Assembly (NCBI GenBank): GCA_015066565.1
Contig: SVOB01000002.1
Span: forward strand, 372,001-436,000
DNA length: 64,000 nucleotides
Reading direction: 5' to 3'
From: Oscillospiraceae bacterium
GTDB taxonomy: Bacteria; Bacillota; Clostridia; Oscillospirales; Acutalibacteraceae
Shown: one piece after another, positions 1-9,646 of the stretch
Layout of the letters: the number at the start of each line of letters is the position of its first letter
How positions within the stretch are numbered: position 1 is the first letter of the stretch
The notes under the pieces: generated by a model
What the model was told of the DNA's origin: nothing
Databases searched by the model: none
Seen by the model: only the letters and a program-made list of their open reading frames with translations
Position numbers and translations under genes: made by a program

Positions 1-1
1 A

Positions 2-529
2 AACGAAAAGCTTCTTTCAGAGGTTGAACAGTTGCGTTCGTCTCAGAGGGCGGCTCAGGATGAATATGAAAAGGTCAAGGCGGCTGAGGCTCAGCTCGGC
101 GCTGCCTTTGTTGACGCGCGCCGTTATTCCGATGAAATAGTTTCCGCCGCTAAAGACAGGGCGGCTGACGTTTCAAAACAGGCGAGCGACGATATTTCGC
201 TTAAGGCGGAACAAATCCGTCAGGTCGCTTCCGACGCGGAAAAGCTCACTGCCGAAATGCGTTCTAAGATGGAAGCCCTTTCAAGAAGCATCTCCGACCT
301 TTCGGGTAAAATGAGCGCCGTTGCCGTAACCCTTGTTAAAACCGAAGCGCCCACAGCCTTTAAGCCGAGAGTTGATTTCGACGCTTTAAAGGAGATGGGC
401 TTTGATAAAACCGACGATATAACTGCGGTTGAAAAGGACGAGGAAACGGGGCTTACCTTTATTTCATACGAGCCTAACACCCATTTCAACAATGACCTTG
501 ATTTCAAGCCCGAAGCGGCGGAGAGTTAA
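2..529 (+). CDS. Coiled-coil DivIVA-like protein, C-terminal part (5' end outside window)
   Basis: The reading frame is open from the first codon of the window (AAC at base 2), so the gene starts upstream. The only possible internal start, a TTG at 32, has no convincing ribosome site. The visible part is about 110 residues of Ala/Glu/Lys/Asp-rich heptad-like helix, with no membrane segment, then a tail of about 50 residues that is more acidic and ends FKPEAAES. This is the look of DivIVA/GpsB-type or other polar coiled-coil proteins of Firmicutes, which scaffold division and wall synthesis. The diagnostic DivIVA N-terminus is not in view, so the family call is tentative. Only 6 bases separate it from pcrA, suggesting co-transcription. 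Confidence 0.55.
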   Translation, partial: NEKLLSEVEQLRSSQRAAQDEYEKVKAAEAQLGAAFVDARRYSDEIVSAAKDRAADVSKQASDDISLKAEQIRQVASDAEKLTAEMRSKMEALSRSISDLSGKMSAVAVTLVKTEAPTAFKPRVDFDALKEMGFDKTDDITAVEKDEETGLTFISYEPNTHFNNDLDFKPEAAES

Positions 530-535
530 TTTTTA

Positions 536-2908
536 ATGAACATCGAAAAGCTTTTAAACTTAAGAAAACAGATTATCGAGAAGGATTTTTCTTCTCTTAA
601 CAACATGCAAAAAGAAGCGGTCTTTAATGCTAAAGGGCCGCTTTTAATTCTTGCAGGGGCGGGAAGCGGAAAAACAACCGTAATAGTAAACCGTATCGCT
701 TCGCTTTTAAAATACGGCGAAGCGTATTATTCCGATTATTTTGAACGTACTCCGCAGGAGGGCGACGAAGCTCTTTTGCAGGCTTATCTTGACGGAGATA
801 AAACCGTTTATGACGATATAAAGGATTTACTTAAGGTCAATGCGCCCGAGCCCTGGCAGATTCTCGCAATCACCTTTACCAATAAGGCGGCGGACGAATT
901 AAAGCAGAGAATTTCGCTTGTCGTTCCCGAGGGCGCCGAAGAGATAACCGCCTGCACCTTCCACTCGGCGTGCGTCCGTTTTTTAAGACGTTTCGGCGAG
1001 AGCCTCGGTTATACAACCCATTTCACGATTTACGACACTGACGACTCGAAAAGAGTTGCTAAAAAATGTCTTGAAGCGCTGAACATCAACGAAAAGATTT
1101 TTCAGCCCAAAACGGTTGTGAATGCAATTTCTTCGCTTAAAAACAAGGGCGTTTCTCCCGAGGTTTATTCGTCACAGAATTTTATAAATCCTATGGATAA
1201 AACCGTCGCCGAGCTTTATGTTGAATACCAGAAACAGCTTAAAGAAGCCGACGCCATGGATTTTGACGACCTGCTTTTAAATGCGGTAAAGCTTCTTGAA
1301 ACGAATGAGGACGCGAGAAATTATTATCAGAACCGCTACCGCTTCGTTATGGTTGACGAGTATCAGGATACGAATATTGTTCAGTATCAGCTGACGCACC
1401 TGCTCGCCGATAAATATAAAAACCTCTGCGTAGTAGGCGACGACGACCAGAGTATTTATGCGTTCAGGGGCGCTACGATTGAAAACATACTAAAGTTTGA
1501 AGATAACTACCCGAACGCAAAGGTCATAAGACTTGAACAGAATTACCGTTCGACAGGCAATATTCTTGCGGCGGCGAACGAGGTTATAAAGAACAACAAC
1601 GCCAGAAAGGGTAAAAATCTCTGGACCGATAAGGGCGACGGCGAAAAGATTACCGTAAAAAACGTTCCCGACGAATACGGCGAAGCGGATTATATTGTCG
1701 ATACTGTTCTGAATAATGTTGCCAAGGGTATGAAGTGGTCCGACCACGCCGTGCTTTACAGAATGAACTCACAGTCGAATACAATTGAGCGCGCGTTTTT
1801 ACGCCAGAGTATTCCCTATAAATTAATCGGCACAAAGTTTTATGAGCGTAAGGAAGTCAAGGATATTCTCGCTTATCTTTCGGTCGTTTCAAACCCGAAC
1901 GATACCGTAAGGCTTAACCGTATTATCAACGTTCCCAAGAGGGGAATAGGCGATACGACTATGAGTAATGTCGCCTCTATTGCTTCAACTCTCGGCATAA
2001 CTCAGTTCGAGGTTATGAAAACCGCCGACGAGTATGCGCCGATTAAAAGGTCGGCTGAAAAATTAAGGGCGTTCGCTCTTATGATTGAGGAATTTCAGGA
2101 ATACAGCGAGAAAAACACGCTTGAAGACCTTTTCACTTATATCGTAACAAAGACGGGCTATAAAGAGCATCTTGCGCTTGACCAGGCGACATATGAGGAC
2201 AGACTTGCGAATATTCTTGAATTACAGTCGAATTTGGCGCGCTATACCGAGGAAAATCCCGAGGGCGACCTTACGGGTTATCTTGAAGAGGTTGCGCTTT
2301 ATACCGACCTTGACACCTTAAGCGACGAAAGCGACGCGGTTGTCCTTATGACGCTTCATTCGGCAAAGGGACTTGAATTCCCCGTTGTCTTTATTGCGGG
2401 AGTCGAGGAGGGTATTTTCCCGTCCTCTCAGTCAACCTATTCGACAGCCGAGCTTGAAGAGGAAAGGCGGCTTGCCTATGTCGGAATTACAAGGGCGAAG
2501 CAAAAACTCCACCTTTTACACGCAAGGTCAAGAATGCTTTTCGGCTCGACCACATATTGCCGTCCGTCAAGGTTTATTGACGAAATTCCCGACGAATTTA
2601 CCGAGGGCAAGAAAGAAGCCTCCCCGCTTGAAAGGGCTTATAAGCAGACCGTAATCAATCATCAGAAAACCGATTATAAAGAAAAAATGGCTGCGAACAG
2701 AGGCTTTTCAGTTGCTTCTTCAAAGGCTTCGGCTTCAGGCGAGTTAGTCGATTATAAGGTCGGCGAAACCGTTAAGCATAAGGTCTTCGGCGTGGGAATG
2801 ATTACAAAAATTACGCCTATGGGTAATGACGCTTTAATTGAAATTGCCTTTGAAAAGGTCGGCACTAAAAAGCTTATGAGCCGTATGGCAAAGCTTGAAA
2901 GAGTTTAA
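536..2908 (+). CDS. pcrA: ATP-dependent DNA helicase PcrA/UvrD (SF1A)
   Basis: 3'-5' DNA helicase of nucleotide-excision repair and of replication fork and RecA-filament clearance. The 790 residues fit the PcrA family. Seen: Q-motif LNNMQKEAV at about 21-29, Walker A GAGSGKT (Lys46), motif II VDEYQD, motif III GDDDQSIYAFRGA, motif IV QNYRS, motif V LMTLHSAKGLEFPVV and motif VI YVGITRAK. The last 50 residues (from GETVKHKVFG to the end) are the Tudor-like RNA-polymerase-binding tail typical of PcrA. There is no nuclease domain, which excludes AddA/RecB. The start follows a short A/T-rich stretch 6 bases after the coiled-coil gene. Assignment to PcrA over another UvrD paralog rests on the tail. 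Confidence 0.95.
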   Translation: MNIEKLLNLRKQIIEKDFSSLNNMQKEAVFNAKGPLLILAGAGSGKTTVIVNRIASLLKYGEAYYSDYFERTPQEGDEALLQAYLDGDKTVYDDIKDLLKVNAPEPWQILAITFTNKAADELKQRISLVVPEGAEEITACTFHSACVRFLRRFGESLGYTTHFTIYDTDDSKRVAKKCLEALNINEKIFQPKTVVNAISSLKNKGVSPEVYSSQNFINPMDKTVAELYVEYQKQLKEADAMDFDDLLLNAVKLLETNEDARNYYQNRYRFVMVDEYQDTNIVQYQLTHLLADKYKNLCVVGDDDQSIYAFRGATIENILKFEDNYPNAKVIRLEQNYRSTGNILAAANEVIKNNNARKGKNLWTDKGDGEKITVKNVPDEYGEADYIVDTVLNNVAKGMKWSDHAVLYRMNSQSNTIERAFLRQSIPYKLIGTKFYERKEVKDILAYLSVVSNPNDTVRLNRIINVPKRGIGDTTMSNVASIASTLGITQFEVMKTADEYAPIKRSAEKLRAFALMIEEFQEYSEKNTLEDLFTYIVTKTGYKEHLALDQATYEDRLANILELQSNLARYTEENPEGDLTGYLEEVALYTDLDTLSDESDAVVLMTLHSAKGLEFPVVFIAGVEEGIFPSSQSTYSTAELEEERRLAYVGITRAKQKLHLLHARSRMLFGSTTYCRPSRFIDEIPDEFTEGKKEASPLERAYKQTVINHQKTDYKEKMAANRGFSVASSKASASGELVDYKVGETVKHKVFGVGMITKITPMGNDALIEIAFEKVGTKKLMSRMAKLERV

Positions 2909-2922
2909 AAAGAGGTGTTACT

Positions 2923-3861
2923 ATGCCTGCGTTTGCAACGCATTATTTATTTCTTGAGGAACTGAAACCTCAGATTGAAAACGAAATGGATTTCAGTCTT
3001 GATTACAAGGTTGCGGGGGTCGGCACACAGGGGCCGGATATATTCATTTTCCACAGGCTATGGCCTCCCGTCGGAATTTATAAAGCCCTGTTCGGCGTTG
3101 CTTCAAAGCTTCACAGAGGTAAGCCCGCCGAGCTTTTTGAGGCCTTTGCCGAATATCTTAAAATAAGCAAAAATCCCCATATTGCCCGTTCTTATATTTA
3201 CGGCTTTATTCTTCACTATGCGCTTGACAGAAACTGCCATCCGTTTGTTTACGCCTATCAGGATATGATTACCGAAACGAATAAGCATATTCATCCTCTG
3301 GCGGCTCACAACCGGGTCGAGCATGCGGTTGACACCTATCTTCTCAATAAAAGAAAGGGGATTTATCCGCCCTCGCTTTTCAACCCCGAAGATACTTTTA
3401 CAACGAACGACATTGAGCTTGACGAAATTGCTTCGCTCATGAAGTTTGCCGTTAAAAAGTGCTTTGATAAGGATATTGAGTTTTCCGAAGCGAGAAGAGC
3501 CGTTACCGACACGGCGAATATTCAGAAAATGCTCTCCGACAAAAAGGGCAGGGCAGTTAAAATTGCTAAGGCGGTTGAAACGCCTTTAGGCCCTGTTATC
3601 CGCTATTTTAAGCCGTCCGCTTCAATTAAGCCCGAAAACCTTATTATGTGTGACAGGTACGCTAATAAATGGCATCATGAATGGGTTTCACCCTATTCAA
3701 AAAAGGCGAGTACCGAAAGTTTTGAGGACCTTTTTGAAAAGTCAAAGCCCGAGGCAATAGAGCTTATTAAAGGCTTTGAGCAGATAGTAAAAGGCGAAAA
3801 AACAGGCTACGAGGTAACAAAGAATATATCATTCTTAACAGGGCTTGAGGTTACGGAATGA
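2923..3861 (+). CDS. Zinc-dependent phospholipase C-like (HD-like) protein
   Basis: 312-residue predicted cytosolic protein without signal peptide. The N-terminal half resembles the zinc-dependent phospholipase C fold (Zn_dep_PLPC) found in many clostridial proteins of unknown role: THYLFLEEL near the start, QGPDIFIFHR at about 35-45, then LHYALDRNCHPFVY and the His-rich segment NKHIHPLAAHNRVEHAVD, which could supply metal ligands. The lack of an export signal argues against a secreted toxin-type phospholipase. The activity is therefore not established. It follows pcrA by 14 bases with an AAGAGGTG ribosome site and probably shares its transcript. A hairpin lies just after the stop. Confidence 0.7.
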   Translation: MPAFATHYLFLEELKPQIENEMDFSLDYKVAGVGTQGPDIFIFHRLWPPVGIYKALFGVASKLHRGKPAELFEAFAEYLKISKNPHIARSYIYGFILHYALDRNCHPFVYAYQDMITETNKHIHPLAAHNRVEHAVDTYLLNKRKGIYPPSLFNPEDTFTTNDIELDEIASLMKFAVKKCFDKDIEFSEARRAVTDTANIQKMLSDKKGRAVKIAKAVETPLGPVIRYFKPSASIKPENLIMCDRYANKWHHEWVSPYSKKASTESFEDLFEKSKPEAIELIKGFEQIVKGEKTGYEVTKNISFLTGLEVTE

Positions 3862-3868
3862 TAAGGAC

Positions 3869-3900
3869 AAAGCAGGTATCGTTTGATACCTGCTTTAATT
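3869..3900 (+). terminator. Hairpin after PLC-like gene
   Basis: A 12-bp perfect stem (AAAGCAGGTATC / GATACCTGCTTT) with a GTTT loop lies 8 bases after the stop codon. The T-tract is weak (TTTAATT), so it may act as a partial terminator or a 3'-end stabiliser. Confidence 0.6.
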
Positions 3901-3901
3901 A

Positions 3902-4010
3902 AGTGTTCCGTAGGGGACGGCGTCCTCGACGTCCCGTTGCCACTGCGGCGACAATTTTCCCGCAGGGAAAACACGTAGGGGCGATATTATTCGCCCGTTT
4001 TATTTAGAAG
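3902..4010. repeat. GTAGGGG-type intergenic palindromes
   Basis: Two short palindromic units open with CGTAGGGG and close with CGTCCCG or CGCCCG: one at about 3908-3935 (GGGACG...CGTCCC) and one at about 3976-4000 (GGGGCGA...TCGCCC). Between them lies a GC-rich stretch with a TTTTCCCGCAGGGAAAA hairpin. The same unit family recurs near 22.2, 23.8-24.0, 26.6-26.75 and 28.46-28.53 kb. No gene is visible here. Confidence 0.65.
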
Positions 4011-4016
4011 TAATTC

Positions 4017-4051
4017 AAACGGCTCTCCTCGTCAGAGAGAGCCGTTTTTTT
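4017..4051 (+). terminator. Terminator between convergent PLC-like and ZIP genes
   Basis: An 11-bp stem AAACGGCTCTC / GAGAGCCGTTT with a 9-base loop is followed on the plus strand by seven T residues. It ends at the stop codon of the minus-strand ZIP gene. The flanking A residues on the left arm may allow some function in both directions. Confidence 0.85.
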
Positions 4052-4796
4052 ATTTAAACAAATACAAACTCAGCGCCATTACCGCTATGCCCGTAATAAG
4101 ACCCGGTACCGATTTGTCGTGCTTCTCGTTTTCCATTGACGAGGGAATAAGCTCGGTCATTGAAATAAACGTCATAATTCCCGCAACAAAGCCGAAAAGA
4201 ATTCCGAAAACGGTGTCGCTCATAAATTTTCTCAGAAGCAGATAGCCGATTACGGCGCCCAGCGGCTCGGCTATTCCCGATAAGAATGATACGAAAAACG
4301 CCTTTTTCTTTGAGCCTGTTGAAAAGTAAATCGGAACCGAAACCGCTATGCCCTCGGGTATGTTGTGAATTGCTATCGCAAATGTAATCGGAATTGCGAG
4401 CACGGGGTCCTTTAACGCCGAAACAAAGGTCGCAAGTCCCTCGGGAAAATTGTGTATTCCAATCGCCAACGCCGTATATACGCCCGTTCTGTTCAGCTTG
4501 TTGTCGTTTTCGGGCAAAAGCTTTTCAATAATAAGAATTAATATCATTCCCGAAAAGAAACAGAGAAACGAGTAAAGTGAAGACTGTTTTTCGGTGTAGG
4601 TACAGTTGAACGAAGAAACGCTTTTGTTCATAATTTCCGTAAGCGAAGCGTAAATCATAACTCCCGCCGAAAAAGACAGGGCGAACGATAAAAAGCTCTT
4701 ATCGGTTTTCTTTGCAAAAAGCGAAATCACGCTTCCTATTCCCGTTGAAACACCTGCTATAGCGCACATAATAAACGCTAAAGAAACGTTACTCAA
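4050..4796 (-). CDS. ZIP-family metal (zinc) transporter
   Basis: 248-residue polytopic membrane protein with about eight hydrophobic segments, matching the ZupT/GufA branch of ZIP carriers that import Zn(II), Fe(II) or Mn(II). The two signature metal-binding helices are visible: IHNFPEGLATF in the middle and AIHNIPEGIAVSVP about 30 residues later, both carrying the HNxPEG motif. A third helix has GFVAGIMTFISMTELIPS, also typical. It is a single minus-strand gene, convergent with the pcrA-PLC unit. The upstream gap of about 150 bases is shared with the divergent GPH symporter gene. Metal specificity cannot be read from sequence. Confidence 0.9.
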   Translation of the reverse strand: MSNVSLAFIMCAIAGVSTGIGSVISLFAKKTDKSFLSFALSFSAGVMIYASLTEIMNKSVSSFNCTYTEKQSSLYSFLCFFSGMILILIIEKLLPENDNKLNRTGVYTALAIGIHNFPEGLATFVSALKDPVLAIPITFAIAIHNIPEGIAVSVPIYFSTGSKKKAFFVSFLSGIAEPLGAVIGYLLLRKFMSDTVFGILFGFVAGIMTFISMTELIPSSMENEKHDKSVPGLITGIAVMALSLYLFK

Positions 4797-4950
4797 GTTT
4801 TCACCCCTTTTTCAGTATATTTAGGGGACGGGTGAAACGTGCTGTTGTGCTTTTTGCTAATTGATTTTGTATATTTTAATGTAATATGTATATTGAATAA
4901 TTATCTTTAAAATGCTATTATATTTTAAATACTTTTGAAAGGGGTATTAT

Positions 4951-6420
4951 ATGGATAATACAGTTTCAGCAGTAAATCAGAAAAATATGAAATTCAAGGA
5001 GATTGCGGCTTATTCGCTCGGGCTTTTCGGCTTCCAGGCGATAGTCGGTCTTCTCAATTCCTATCAGGCTGAATTTGACGGCTCAATTCTCGGCGCAGAT
5101 ATTGCCGTTGTCGGTATTCTTATTCTTGTCGCCAAAATTCTTTCGGCGGTTTTTGACCCCGTTGTAGGTAATATGATTGACCGTTCAAAAAGCAAGAACG
5201 GCAAGTTCAAATCCATGATTCTAAAGTCGATTGTTCCGCTTCTTGTAATGAGCGCCGTTGTTTTTATCGACGTTCCCTTCAAGGGCAATAAAACGGCTGT
5301 TTATATCTGGATTTTCGTTACATACTTAATCTGGAGTCTTGCCATGACTCTCGGCGACGTTCCCTCTCAGGGTATCGCTTCGGTTCTTACTCCTAACCCG
5401 ACCGAAAGAACGAACGTCGTTTCTATTTCAAACACCTTTAAGCAGATAGGCTTCTCAGCCTGCGTTGTAATTGTTCCCGTTGTTTGCCTTATAATTCCCA
5501 ACGGCTCAAAGGTTTTCGTAAAAAGCGGCGAAACCGATACGCCTATGATAGCGGGCGAGTATCTCTGGACGGCAATTCTTACGGCTGTTCTCGGTTGCGC
5601 TCTGTTTGCTTTAATCCCGCTTCTCAATAAGGAAAGAGTTCCTTATCAGTCGGGCGAAAAGACAACATTCAAGGATATGATAGCGGCTCTTAAAGAGAAT
5701 AAGCCCCTTATGCTCGTAATCGTTTCCTATTTCCTCGGCTTCGGAAGACAGATGGCTATGGGTATTCAGGTTCAGGCGGCGAACACTCTTTTAGGCTCTC
5801 AGAACCTCGTTGCCGTTCTCGGTATTGTTACCGCAATCGGCTCAATGATTTCAATGGCAATCTGTCCCGTACTCATTAAGAAAATGGGCGAAAAGAAGGT
5901 CTATATTCTTCTTTCGGTTTACGGATTTGCAGTTTCGGTGCTTTCGTTTGTAGTAGGTCATTTTTGGTTCAAAAACCCCGAAAATACTGTTCTTACAATT
6001 CTCTTCTATGCGTTCCTGTTCCTTATCGGTCTTCAGTTTGCGGCGGTTACCTTAATGCCTATGATTATGACGGCGGACTGCGTTGACTACTATGAGTATA
6101 AGACAGGCAAACGTATGGAGGGCGCGGCTTATTCAATCCTCACTCTTACAATCAAGGTTTGCCTTGCTCTCGGAACGGCTCTCGGACTTGTCTTCATTCA
6201 GTTCTCGGGCTATTCCGAAACTGTTGCTCAGATTGCTTCCGGCGCGGCTACGGGCTTCAGCGAAACGACAAAGAACATTGTTTTCTTTGCATATACCGCG
6301 GTTCCCGGTCTTCTTGCTCTTCTCTCAATTATTCCTATGTTCAAGTATGACATAGTCGGCGAGAAGAAGCAGCAGATTGCAGAAGAGCTTCAGAAGAGAA
6401 GAGAAACAAAGTCAGAATAA
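4951..6420 (+). CDS. GPH-family sugar:cation symporter (MFS)
   Basis: 489-residue, 12-helix transporter of the glycoside-pentoside-hexuronide family (MelB/LacS/XylP/UidB relatives). The N-terminus is LGLFGFQAIVGLLNSYQAEF. The cytoplasmic loop between helices 2 and 3 has the family motif VGNMIDRSKSKNGKFK, and a second half-motif appears as CVDYYEYKTGKRMEGAAYS at about 375-395. There is no C-terminal EIIA domain, unlike LacS. Start ATG follows GAAAGGGG. It lies 36 bases upstream of a GH2 beta-galactosidase, so a beta-galactoside or beta-galacto-oligosaccharide is the most plausible cargo (inference from neighbour). Confidence 0.92.
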   Translation: MDNTVSAVNQKNMKFKEIAAYSLGLFGFQAIVGLLNSYQAEFDGSILGADIAVVGILILVAKILSAVFDPVVGNMIDRSKSKNGKFKSMILKSIVPLLVMSAVVFIDVPFKGNKTAVYIWIFVTYLIWSLAMTLGDVPSQGIASVLTPNPTERTNVVSISNTFKQIGFSACVVIVPVVCLIIPNGSKVFVKSGETDTPMIAGEYLWTAILTAVLGCALFALIPLLNKERVPYQSGEKTTFKDMIAALKENKPLMLVIVSYFLGFGRQMAMGIQVQAANTLLGSQNLVAVLGIVTAIGSMISMAICPVLIKKMGEKKVYILLSVYGFAVSVLSFVVGHFWFKNPENTVLTILFYAFLFLIGLQFAAVTLMPMIMTADCVDYYEYKTGKRMEGAAYSILTLTIKVCLALGTALGLVFIQFSGYSETVAQIASGAATGFSETTKNIVFFAYTAVPGLLALLSIIPMFKYDIVGEKKQQIAEELQKRRETKSE

Positions 6421-6456
6421 TTTTCAGATATATAATCCCCAAAAGGAATGGTGCAA

Positions 6457-9400
6457 ATGAACAAGGTAAAATTTGACTGGGAAAACCCCGCAGTCATTAA
6501 AAGAAATAAGGAAGACGGTCACGTTCTTGCTATTCATTACGATAAAGAAACGGACGCTTTAAAGAGAAAGGATTCTCCCTTTAAAACAACCCTCAACGGC
6601 GACTGGAAATTCTATTGGCAGATGGGTATTGACAATTGCCCCGCCGATTTTTATAAGGTCGATTTTGACGATTCAAAATGGAGAACAATTCCCGTTCCTT
6701 CCGTCTGGCAGACCGAAAAAACGGGAAGCTACCCTTACTACTATGCTTCGACCTATTGCCGCGCAATAAGCCGTCAGAAGGGTAAAATCCCGTCAATTGA
6801 CCATAATATGCAGGAAATCGGAATTTACCGCCGTAGCTTCACTCTTCCCGAAAACTATGAGGATAAGGAGCTGTTCTTACATTTCGGCGCAGCAAAAAGC
6901 GCTATTGAGGTCTATGTCAACGGAAAGTATGTCGGCTATTCCCAGGGCTCAATGACGCCTCACGAATTCGATATTACGCCTTTTGTTACAAAGGGTGAAA
7001 ATCAGGTTTCAGTCAAGTGCTACCGCTATTCCGACGCCCAGTACCTTGAGGACCAGGATATGTGGCTTCTCTGCGGAATATACCGTGAGGTATATCTCTT
7101 TGCCGAGCCGAAAACCTGTATCCGTGATTTCTTTATAACAACCGACCTTGATAAAGATTATGTCAACTCCGACACTAACCTTGAAGTAACCGTTAAGAAT
7201 TACAGCGGCGAAAAGAAAAATATCGAGGTTTCCGCTTTTATTGAAAGAAACGGCAAAAAGACCGAATTAGGCGTAGCTTCTTCTTCGGAAATCGGCGACA
7301 AGGCTGTTCTCAATATTAAAAAGCTTATTAAAAATCCTGACAAGTGGACTGCTGAAACTCCGAACCTTTATAACCTTGTTATTGAATTAAAGGTTGACGG
7401 CGAGGTCGTTTCGTATAAGTCAATCCGCTTCGGCTTCAAAAAGGTTGAAATTATCGGTGAAAAGCTTCTCTTCAACGGTCAACCGCTTATGCTTCGCGGT
7501 ATTAACCGTCACGATTTCGACCCCGACCACGGCTGGGCAGTTCCGAAAGAGCGCTATTTCCAGGATTTCAATATTATGAAGCGTTGCAATATCAACGCAA
7601 TCCGTACCTCTCACTATCCCGACGACCCGTTATTCTATGACCTTTGCGACGAATACGGCTTCTACATTATGGACGAGTGCGATATGGAAACTCACGGCGT
7701 TCGCCGTAAGGATGTTCCCGGAAGCAATCCCGTCTGGACACAGCCTGTTGTCGATAAGATGGAAAGAATGGTTCTGCGTGACAGAAACCACGCCTGTATC
7801 TTTATGTGGTCACTCGGTAACGAGGCGGGCGACGGCGAAAACTTCGTGAAGATGAAGCAGGCGGCTCTCAAGCTTGATACGACACGCCAGTTCCATTATG
7901 AAGGCGACTTCGATTTCACTAAGTCCGACGTCATTTCAAGAATGTATCCCATGGCTGACCTTATGGAAAAAATGGGCAAGCGTGAAGAGGTTAAAATCAG
8001 TCTTTACGAGAATTTCACCAACCAGCTCGCTTCCGACTCGAAGCCGATAAGAAAAGAGGATTATACAAAGCCCGTTATTCTTTGCGAATACGCTCACGCT
8101 ATGGAAAACAGCCTGGGCAATTTCCAGGAATATATGGATGACTTTGAAAAATACGATAATATGTGCGGCGGCTTTATCTGGGATTTTGTTGACCAGGCAA
8201 TCCGCTATAAAGCGCCCGACGGCGACCACTGGCTTTACGGAACCGACTTTGAAAAGAGCGAGCCGAGACGTCCTATGCAGTTGCCGAATACTACCGCAAT
8301 AACGGGCAGTAACACCTATTTCTGCGCAAACGGAATTATCTCAGCCGACAGAAAGCTTCATCCCTCGGCTTATGAGGTTAAAAAGGTCTATGCCGAAATG
8401 AAGGTTAAGGAGGTTGACAGGGAAAAGAAGCTTTATTCAATTACGAATAAGCACCTGTTCACCGACCTTTCCGATTTTGATATTGTCTGGGTGCTTAACG
8501 CTGACGGCGAAGAGATTCAGTCGGGAAAACTCGACGTTAATGTTCCCGCGCAGTCAACAGTTGAGGTTACAATTCCCTTTGACGATTCCGCTCTTCCCGA
8601 AAAGGAATGCATACTTATTGTTTCCTTTGTTCAGAAGGAGGAAAAGCGTTTCTGTGAAAAGGGCTATGAGCAGGCGTTTGACCAGTTTATAATTAAGGAA
8701 ATGCCCGCCGTTGAAGAAAAGGCAGAGGGCAGACTCGATTATAAATTCGAGGGCAACAGGGTAACGGTTATGGGCGAGGATTTCGCAGTCAGATTTATCG
8801 ACGGTAAAATTACCTCTATTGAATATGACGGAAGAGAGTATTTAAAAACTCCCGTTAAGCCGAATTATTTCAGAGCCGTTACCGATAACGACCTTTCAAT
8901 AACGAATTTCATTCCGTTCCTTATTCCTCATCATCCCTATTACAAGTGGAAAAAGGCTACCGATACGCTCAAGGGCGCTATCTCGGGCGTTGAGCAGGGT
9001 ATGAACGGCGAAATCACGGTTCACGTTAACTGGACTGTTCTTCAGTTTACGGGAGTTAAGAGCGATATTACCGTTTATCCCGACGGAAAAATCAAGGTTT
9101 ACCACGAGGGTACTCCGAAAGCTGTTCTTCTTCGCTTCGGTACGCAGATGGGACTTATTTCCGAGCTTGACAAGGTCAAGTGGTACGGCAGAGGTCCTCA
9201 GGAAACCTATCCCGACAGAAAGACCGGCGGTAAGATAGCCGTTTACGAAATGAGCGTTGGCGAGCTTGAGCATCGCTATATGCGTCCTCAGGAAAACGGC
9301 AACAGAACAGACATAAGATATGTTGAAATTACCGACAATGACGGAAAGGGACTTAAGTTCACTGCTCCGAGTGACCAGCCGCTTATGTTCAGCGCGTGGC

Positions 9401-9597
9401 ACTACACCCAGAACGAGCTTGAAGCGGCGACTCATATTCACGAGCTTAAGCACTCCGACATAACGACCTTCAACTTCGACCTTACTCAGATAGGCGTCGG
9501 CGGAGATATGCCGGGCGACGCAAAGGTTCGTGAGCCTTATATCCTTCATCCGAACAGAAAGTACGCTTATTCTTTCACAATTGAAAAGAAGGATTAA
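6457..9597 (+). CDS. lacZ: Beta-galactosidase, glycoside hydrolase family 2 (LacZ type)
   Basis: 1046-residue cytosolic enzyme that hydrolyses terminal beta-galactosides. It has the five-domain LacZ build: jelly-roll N-domain (GDWKFYWQ), Ig-like domain, TIM barrel, second Ig-like domain and the C-terminal beta-sandwich (Bgal_small_N, e.g. WYGRGPQETYPDRKTG). The acid/base Glu456 lies in SLGNEAGDG and the nucleophile Glu544 in ILCEYAHAM. Two in-frame ATGs occur, at 6448 and 6457. The second is preferred because AAAAGG is only 1 base from the first but about 10 from the second. It follows the GPH symporter as a two-gene uptake-and-hydrolysis unit ending at a strong terminator. Confidence 0.94.
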   Translation: MNKVKFDWENPAVIKRNKEDGHVLAIHYDKETDALKRKDSPFKTTLNGDWKFYWQMGIDNCPADFYKVDFDDSKWRTIPVPSVWQTEKTGSYPYYYASTYCRAISRQKGKIPSIDHNMQEIGIYRRSFTLPENYEDKELFLHFGAAKSAIEVYVNGKYVGYSQGSMTPHEFDITPFVTKGENQVSVKCYRYSDAQYLEDQDMWLLCGIYREVYLFAEPKTCIRDFFITTDLDKDYVNSDTNLEVTVKNYSGEKKNIEVSAFIERNGKKTELGVASSSEIGDKAVLNIKKLIKNPDKWTAETPNLYNLVIELKVDGEVVSYKSIRFGFKKVEIIGEKLLFNGQPLMLRGINRHDFDPDHGWAVPKERYFQDFNIMKRCNINAIRTSHYPDDPLFYDLCDEYGFYIMDECDMETHGVRRKDVPGSNPVWTQPVVDKMERMVLRDRNHACIFMWSLGNEAGDGENFVKMKQAALKLDTTRQFHYEGDFDFTKSDVISRMYPMADLMEKMGKREEVKISLYENFTNQLASDSKPIRKEDYTKPVILCEYAHAMENSLGNFQEYMDDFEKYDNMCGGFIWDFVDQAIRYKAPDGDHWLYGTDFEKSEPRRPMQLPNTTAITGSNTYFCANGIISADRKLHPSAYEVKKVYAEMKVKEVDREKKLYSITNKHLFTDLSDFDIVWVLNADGEEIQSGKLDVNVPAQSTVEVTIPFDDSALPEKECILIVSFVQKEEKRFCEKGYEQAFDQFIIKEMPAVEEKAEGRLDYKFEGNRVTVMGEDFAVRFIDGKITSIEYDGREYLKTPVKPNYFRAVTDNDLSITNFIPFLIPHHPYYKWKKATDTLKGAISGVEQGMNGEITVHVNWTVLQFTGVKSDITVYPDGKIKVYHEGTPKAVLLRFGTQMGLISELDKVKWYGRGPQETYPDRKTGGKIAVYEMSVGELEHRYMRPQENGNRTDIRYVEITDNDGKGLKFTAPSDQPLMFSAWHYTQNELEAATHIHELKHSDITTFNFDLTQIGVGGDMPGDAKVREPYILHPNRKYAYSFTIEKKD

Positions 9598-9607
9598 ACC
9601 AAACTGA

Positions 9608-9638
9608 AAATGCCTCCCGAAAGGGAGGCATTTATTTT
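9608..9638 (+). terminator. Terminator after lacZ
   Basis: Perfect 11-bp stem AAATGCCTCCC / GGGAGGCATTT with a GAAA tetraloop, then a T-rich tail. It sits between convergent lacZ and the PHP phosphatase gene and may serve both. Confidence 0.9.
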
Positions 9639-9646
9639 TACAGTTT

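Noticed and set aside
2923..3861. Secreted alpha-toxin-type phospholipase C
   Set aside because: No signal peptide and only the N-terminal PLC-like motifs; no C-terminal membrane-binding domain.
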